From assembly GCA_030145245.1 (NCBI GenBank), contig JAQYWC010000030.1, positions 107,167 through 171,166 on the forward strand: a stretch of 64,000 nt of DNA. Reading direction: 5' to 3'. The DNA comes from Desulfobacterium sp. (GTDB taxonomy: Bacteria; Desulfobacterota; Desulfobacteria; Desulfobacterales; Desulfobacteraceae). Below the pieces are notes generated by a model that made no database searches, was not told where the DNA came from, and saw only the letters and a program-made list of their open reading frames with translations. The position numbers were made by a program, and so were the translations under genes. Every line of letters starts with the position of its first letter. The stretch's first letter is position 1. Of this stretch, positions 62,541-64,000 are shown piece after piece.

Positions 62541-64000
62541 TCAAAACCGGATCTTTGCCCCTTGAATGTCATCAAATATTTTTTGGGTCAATTTTAAAAA
62601 GGTTTTGTTTTTCGGGTGCAGGAAATAGAGCGGGTCATGGATTGTCCCGGGATCAAAGCCCTGCTTCTGAAGGTTTGTCTTGATCTGTTTAAAACTGGAT
62701 GTTGTGTCTGCGGTATCACGAAGACGCAGGAAATAGGGCCAGGCATAGACCGGTAGATTTTCAACGATATGGGCGGCAAATTTGTCCAGATCAAGTTTGC
62801 TCCCCTGGAGCATGGTCAAAGCAGCCATACCGCATCGCCCTTCTGTCCCATTGACCTCTACGCCATAGATGTTGCAGTCTTCAATATGACCCAATCTGTT
62901 AAGCACATCGGCCACCTCATTGGTTGCAACGACTTCTCCCTTCCACTTGAAAGTATCACCAAGGCGGTCAACAAAGGAGACGTAGTTTCCTTTATGAAGC
63001 TGAACAAGGTCGCCGCTGATAAAATAGCAGTCACCTTTTTTAAATACGTTTTTCAGGATCTTTTCGCTGGTTGCTTTTTTATTGCTCTTATAACCGGAAA
63101 ATGGACTCATGGAACTGATCCTGGGCAGGAACATCCCTTTTTCTCCGACCTTACTTTTCTCCACAAACCCCTTTTGGTTTCGGATAAATGTTTCATTCTC
63201 CACATCATACCGGGCAACTTCCCCCATCCTGACCCCGGCGGTTGTGAGTTTCCCGATCATGCCGGGAACGCCTTTCATGTTGATAAGTGCGCCCACCCCC
63301 TCGGTGGAACCGTACACCTCGATGATGCGTTTTATCTTAAAGCGGTTTTGAAACCCCAACCAGTAATCGCCCCGCATGCCGTTGCCCATAATTCTCTCCA
63401 GGGGATTATCACCGTCATCGGGTTTTGGGGGCTGGTTGTTGAGATAACGGCAGAGTTCACCGATGTAGACAAAATACCTTGCATTGTATCTTTTGACATC
63501 ATCCCAGAAATGGGTGGCTGAAAATTTCCGACGCAAGGCAAAGGTTGCGCCAGCCATAAGCGTACTTGACCAGGCCAGATTGATGCCGCTGTTGTGGTAA
63601 AGGGGCAGGCAGCAGTATTGAACCTCTCCGGGCAGCATGCGAAAACACATGAAGCCTGTTCCTGTTCCAATCTGGATCCATTTATGATGGGTGAGCTGTG
63701 TTGCTTTGGGCATACCGGTGGTGCCTGAAGTGTATATATATTCGAGAATATCTTTGGTTGTGATGGGGACTTCCACCAGGGGATTGCCCGTCGGCTGGTT
63801 TTCAAGGAGGGGGCCCAGGTCCTGTGCTCCGGCCGGTGTTTTTATATCCCTGCCCTCTTTTTCAACATAAACAGAACCGCTCCCCTGAAGCGAAATGCCG
63901 TCTGCAATGTCAAGATAGGCATCGATAAACTCGTGGCCGATGATAAGCGCCTTTGGCTCTGCGGTATTGATGGCATGGGCAAGCACACTGCCCCGGATAT
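62541..64000 (-). CDS. FATP-like acyl-CoA synthetase, 5' truncated
   Basis: The frame is open to the right edge: before the GTG at 63986 it reads I-R-G-S, then V-L-A-H-A-I-N-T-A-E, matching the L-R-G-x-x-L-x-H-x-I stretch of FATP/very-long-chain acyl-CoA synthetases. Visible motifs: ATP-binding Y-T-S-G-T-T-G-M-P-K-A-T, E-V-Y-G-S-T-E-G, Y-F-I-S-G-D-L and F-V-D-R-L-G-D-T-F-K-W-K-G. It activates fatty acids to CoA esters, perhaps coupled to uptake. The N-terminal ~90 residues are outside the window. Confidence 0.88.
   Translation of the reverse strand, partial: IRGSVLAHAINTAEPKALIIGHEFIDAYLDIADGISLQGSGSVYVEKEGRDIKTPAGAQDLGPLLENQPTGNPLVEVPITTKDILEYIYTSGTTGMPKATQLTHHKWIQIGTGTGFMCFRMLPGEVQYCCLPLYHNSGINLAWSSTLMAGATFALRRKFSATHFWDDVKRYNARYFVYIGELCRYLNNQPPKPDDGDNPLERIMGNGMRGDYWLGFQNRFKIKRIIEVYGSTEGVGALINMKGVPGMIGKLTTAGVRMGEVARYDVENETFIRNQKGFVEKSKVGEKGMFLPRISSMSPFSGYKSNKKATSEKILKNVFKKGDCYFISGDLVQLHKGNYVSFVDRLGDTFKWKGEVVATNEVADVLNRLGHIEDCNIYGVEVNGTEGRCGMAALTMLQGSKLDLDKFAAHIVENLPVYAWPYFLRLRDTADTTSSFKQIKTNLQKQGFDPGTIHDPLYFLHPKNKTFLKLTQKIFDDIQGAKIRF

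Noticed and set aside
1..64000. CRISPR array or cas genes
   Set aside because: No regularly spaced short repeats and no Cas-like protein were seen in the window.

Overview
The window looks like chromosomal DNA of a sulfate-reducing bacterium of the Desulfobacteraceae type. The evidence is a complete Rnf complex paired with a tetraheme c-type cytochrome, HdrD-like Fe-S oxidoreductase chemistry, polyhydroxyalkanoate (PHA) synthases, many two-component systems and Crp/Fnr regulators. Taxonomy is inferred from gene content only.

Layout. 0-5.3 kb: the 3' part of a WD40/TPR/PDZ protein, a hemolysin-III membrane protein and a RelA/SpoT-domain protein. 5.4-5.8 kb: a scar in which an IS66 transposase remnant abuts a ~95 bp copy of the RND pump gene found 7 kb away. 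6.1-9.8 kb: an orphan type VI secretion cargo operon (DUF2169 adaptor, thiolase-like protein, DUF4150 PAAR-like protein with a C-terminal nucleic-acid-deaminase-like toxin, acidic putative immunity protein). 10.2-15.9 kb: a two-gene RND efflux operon whose inner-membrane pump is fused in frame to its outer-membrane lipoprotein. 16.4-18.8 kb: a secreted PHP-domain protein behind a near-perfect sigma-54 promoter, facing an NtrC-type regulator and hybrid kinase (18.9-23 kb). 23.3-28.1 kb: a solute-binding protein, an orphan kinase and an OmpR/kinase pair whose promoter carries the same 11-bp-spaced GTTAACC repeats as the RND promoter. 28.2-33 kb: a TetR/SCP2/M24-peptidase operon with a palindromic operator, an amidohydrolase and a Rossmann protein. 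34-36.3 kb: flavoprotein, Crp/Fnr regulator and flavodoxin; both flavin genes have a dyad centred at about -41.5.

36.38-40.92 kb is a 4.45 kb island inserted in tRNA-Pro(GGG). It is bounded by 89 bp perfect direct repeats, keeps the wreck of a tyrosine integrase next to one end, and carries an HdrD-like oxidoreductase, a second copy of the flavoprotein, a MarR regulator with a perfect 18-bp-arm operator, and a broken ferredoxin.

41-47 kb: rnfC-D-G-E-A behind a tetraheme cytochrome, with rnfB divergent. 47-50 kb: AI-2E family exporter, solute-binding protein and a small membrane protein. 50-54.4 kb: phaE, class III phaC, class I phaC and phaJ in one operon, possibly under sigma-54 control. 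54.6-59.5 kb: DMT transporter, patatin, DUF554, DUF190 and Crp/Fnr genes. 59.9-61.7 kb: a GspE/PilB gene cut off by an ISAzo13-type insertion element whose transposase is split at an A-tract. 61.7-64 kb: enoyl-CoA hydratase and a FATP-like acyl-CoA ligase that runs off the window. Fatty-acid activation, PhaJ and the PHA synthases suggest a storage-polymer link; Rnf plus cytochrome would couple ferredoxin, NAD and the membrane electron pool.
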